The notes under the pieces are model-generated. The model had not been told where the DNA came from. It ran no database searches and saw only the letters and a program-made list of their open reading frames with translations. Below, piece after piece: positions 60,960-64,000 of a DNA stretch of 64,000 nucleotides. Numbering within the stretch: position 1 is the first letter of the stretch; every line of letters begins with the position of its first letter. Source of the DNA: Thysanoteuthis rhombus (lineage: Eukaryota; Mollusca; Cephalopoda; Oegopsida; Thysanoteuthidae); NCBI GenBank assembly GCA_963457665.1, contig OY735205.1, positions 24,954,691 through 25,018,690 on the forward strand, in the 5' to 3' direction. Both the position numbers and the translations under genes were made by a program.

Positions 60960-61018
<59 letters not shown>
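60897..61018. repeat. (CA)n-(CT)n-(CA)n-(TA)n compound microsatellite
   Basis: Four dinucleotide blocks in 120 bp. Confidence 0.95.
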
Positions 61019-61019
<1 letters not shown>

Positions 61020-61552
61020 CTGCACGATGAAGCAAATTGATGGTATTTTGATCTGCTAGATTTAATAAGAGTATAAATATGATCTACCGATTTCACAGAT
61101 ATATTTGAATCTCAGTGGGGTACTTGTTGGCGGAAGAAGAACGACTATTCATTGCCAGGGGAGAGTTTATTGTTCAAAATGGTGGACTGAGGATAATTCG
61201 ATCAGCACATTTGTAACCTTCCAGTAAAAGATCCAATTGTTATTGACAGTGATAGAAGCAGAAACATTTGAATCGCCCGGTAGATTTTTTTTAAAAAGAC
61301 AGGTTACTCTGAGCGTAGGAAGTACATGTCATTTAAAAAATTTGAAGGAAAAAAAAAGACTTTGCCAATTTGATTTTCAGTAAAAGGGTTATCGGAAGTT
61401 TTTCATGTTGCCCTTAACGTTGTTACTCTTCACCTTGCTATCCCAAAATCATTTTGTCTCCCGATTTTGTGGAGATTATAAAGCAAGCAATTGAGCTGAT
61501 TTGACAAGAAATCATTTGAACTGTTAAAGAATAGCCGAAGTTTACACAAAGA

Positions 61553-61600
61553 CACACACACACAAAGATACACACACACACACACACATATATGTGTGTA
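61553..61600. repeat. (CA)n microsatellite with TATGTGTG end
   Basis: Short CA array. Confidence 0.9.
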
Positions 61601-61604
61601 TGTA

Positions 61605-63000
61605 CTTGTGTATGGGTGAGTGCGTGTGCGTTTATAAGAGAAATACTTTGTATATAGATTATGTTTCAGCTCTCATTTGTCACGTTTTCGTTCCTACTTC
61701 TTTCAAGTACCCTATCTTTCATTTTCCTTCTTGTCTTCCTCTATTTTCAATCACATTGATATTTTTTCTCTCCTGCTTACAATCTTTATAATTCGGGCTT
61801 TTTTTTTTTCAACATTTCTCACTTTGTTATTTTTCTTAACAAACGTTCCCAATAAACCCTGCCTCTGCAGTGACTTCCAATCAGTAATCCAGTCCTTTTC
61901 CACCCGACCATTTCCCCAAAGACTCCAACATCGATAAAAAAAAAAGAGGAAAGAGACATCAACGGAGCAGATGAAGGTAGGGTTGATTCCCCGACTCGCT
62001 TGACTGACAGATCTGTCGATGGTTATTTAATATGGGCCACCTGTTATCAGTGTCCGCTTCTGACAACTTAATTTCACATTGACTTTCCCCCCCTTTCTCA
62101 TTGGCTATCCCCACGGAATATCAAAATCGAAAAAAAAAATTGCATCCACACAACCCCAACAAAATGGTTAAGACATTTCTCTTCGGTGGCTAAAAGAAAA
62201 AGTTCTTGCCTTCAAATAGTAAATACTATGGAAGCGTTGGTGTATCCCTGTAAACATATTCAAAAAATAGTCTTTATTTTCAGTCCATGCGAAGTGGAAC
62301 AATGGTGATGTCGAGAAAAATCCTGTAATCGTGTCTGACAATTGGACAGGCATATTCTTATAGCAAATTGTCATTATAAAGACTTTACCAATAACTTCTT
62401 TGAAGACGTATTTCATTCAGACGAAATTTCTTTCACTTACCAAGTGTCCGTTGAATATGTTCGCCCAACATGGCCATTCTGTTAACAGAAAACAGCACTT
62501 CACATAAAATATGAACTTGGACAGAAAATATATTTGACAAAATATAATTTGACTAAAAACAAAACAAAACAAATATTTCCGAAGCATTTAAAAACGATTG
62601 CTTCACAAGGTAGGAATTAAAACGTACTTTTTTAGATTACAAGATTTTATGCTTTTATCCGATGAATTAAACAAACCAGAAACCCTTGGAAATTGTAAAT
62701 CCAATATGATGTTTTATTACAGATATCTTATTTGGAAGTATGTCGATTGAAAATTGATTCGATAATTAAACATTAGTATGTATAAAAATCATAACATTAC
62801 ATCTACATCGTGAATAAGAGATAAACTGCCTTTCCTCTCCATAGTTCGAAAATGGGTTATTTCCTGAAATTGTTATATAAAATATGTATTTCATTTTTCC
62901 GCGTTTGATTTGGACTAATTTTATTTTTTCACTTAGATGAAATATTTTTCACCTCATTGTATTGGTTTAGACGACTATTTACATTCAGCTTCAATTATTT
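61605..63000. other. No feature recognised
   Basis: Pyrimidine-rich between about 61670 and 61920, otherwise AT-rich. No supported gene. Confidence 0.4.
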
Positions 63001-63019
63001 TTAGTAGTTTTAGCACAAC

Positions 63020-63480
63020 TAAACTTTGACCGTATCTACGGCTGTAAGCAAACGGCGTGGATCAAAATTTTTTGTTAAAGCTTACGGTAGCAATATTTGT
63101 GCTTCGGTGAGGGCTCTGATGATCAAATCCTCTGATTGGTCGAGGGTGTTCATTAGGGAGGAAAACTTTTTCCTGGGTTTACTTGGGGTTGCTGTTCCTG
63201 ATTGGTTACGATGTGGCCCTTGGGAACAGAATAATGACAGTAACAAATTTGATTGACAAGATAAACAGATAAGTCTTAGATAAGTGGGTAGGTTAGAGTC
63301 AGAGTCGGCGAGCTCATGACTAGATACTCGACTGTATTGTAAATAGAGCCGTTGCAAAGGAACGAGGCGGGTTAAGAATAGAGACCAGTAACGGCCCCAA
63401 TGTATAAACCGTAAGACCACAAACCAAAACAGGGAAAAGAGAAAGGCACAAGAAATTGCCTTAACGTTGTAACAGACCTT
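63020..63480. promoter_or_regulatory. Promoter-like or LTR-like segment (tentative)
   Basis: The segment is less AT-rich than its flanks. It contains ATTGG (inverted CCAAT) words at about 63134-63138 and 63201-63205, and the words CCAAT and TATAAA close together near 63398-63407. The opposing frames here (63026-63256 and 63082-63525) have no motif. Promoter function is speculation from short words; an LTR or unknown repeat is equally possible. Confidence 0.2.
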
Positions 63481-63529
63481 AAGGAAGGATAGAGCGAACA
63501 GGCAGACAAAAGGTCCTTTCTGCATTTCA

Positions 63530-64000
63530 AGTTTGGTGGTAGTTTCTAGAGATTCAGTGACAAATTAGAACAATGATGAAGGGTTCATTTTTTTGCTTAT
63601 TTCGTGATTTTATTTTTATTTTGCCAACGTGCGTGTCGCTCCATTTGATGACCGTTTCAGTTTTCAGCTGTCAACCGTGGGAACAAAAGTACAATCACAG
63701 CATGACTGATTTCTTAGCAGTCAAAGATGCACCAGATACAAATATCACGAACTGATTTCCAAAAATTAAAAGTGAGTCACTGTAGGATGAGAAGCCTTTG
63801 GCAGTGCAAGCTCAACTTTCAAGAACAAACGATTCCATTGGTCCCAGATAGATGAGAATACAATCAAATAACATTCTGATAGTCACCTATGAAGCTGATA
63901 CATGGAATCTAACCAAGAGATTGACTTGTACACTGAGAAAACACACAGCGTGCATATGAGAGAATCATTCTCCAACTCACATGAAGAGATTACAAAACAG
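63530..64000. other. No feature recognised
   Basis: AT-rich window edge with a 60-codon motif-free frame (63573-63755). Confidence 0.4.

Noticed and set aside
63020-63540. Solo LTR
   Set aside because: No TG...CA ends with a matching target duplication could be placed and no second copy exists in the window.

Overview
The window looks like intergenic or intronic DNA of a large, AT-rich, repeat-dense animal genome. I infer a cephalopod mollusc, most likely octopod, from the mix of RLE-type and RTE-type LINE remains, tRNA-like SINEs and very dense (TA)n, (AAT)n and (CA)n microsatellites. This is pattern recognition, not a database result. I see no host protein-coding gene, no rRNA and no functional tRNA. 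All recognisable coding sequence is dead retrotransposon, and most long open frames are translated microsatellites or the opposite strand of LINE remains.

Layout. 0.35-2.5 kb: antisense 3' fragments of one RLE-class LINE (called RLE-1 here), separated by ATC/ATT tracts. 3.2-5.3 kb: a decayed RTE-like LINE with a GAT tail. 10.0-11.2 kb: four RLE-1 pieces alternating with (ATT)n, two of them short 3'-UTR-only cassettes. 13.3-14.0 kb: a CR1/Jockey-like relic. 16.3-16.5 kb: a near-perfect 97-bp inverted repeat. 20.1-20.6 kb: 3' end of another RTE-like LINE. 25.9-26.1 kb: an antisense SINE-like unit (SINE-B). 31.0-32.3 kb: a tRNA-headed SINE (SINE-A) in alternating orientation. 34.2-34.4 kb: a second long foldback. 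35.3-44.1 kb: the core of the window, with two RLE-1 copies and a 3'-UTR cassette each bounded by (AAT)n, plus a second antisense RLE family (RLE-2) that converges on the same AAT tract. 44.4-44.6 kb: a 42-bp minisatellite. 46.9-47.5 kb: a diverged duplicated motif. 51.1-53.1 kb: pyrimidine tract and very long microsatellites. 53.2-57.9 kb: three more SINE-B units, one split by a GC-richer insert. 59.5-59.75 kb: a ~95-bp diverged tandem repeat. The end of the window holds a short promoter-like segment.

How the parts relate. The best-supported signal is the repeated bracketing of RLE-1 pieces by (AAT)n/(ATT)n on both sides and in both orientations. That is what a retrotransposon that targets TAA repeats, as described for Dong-type RLE elements, would leave behind. 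None of the copies here can encode a working protein: each has stops or frame changes. The two large hairpin-forming inverted repeats are not explained by the LINE or SINE families and deserve direct checking.
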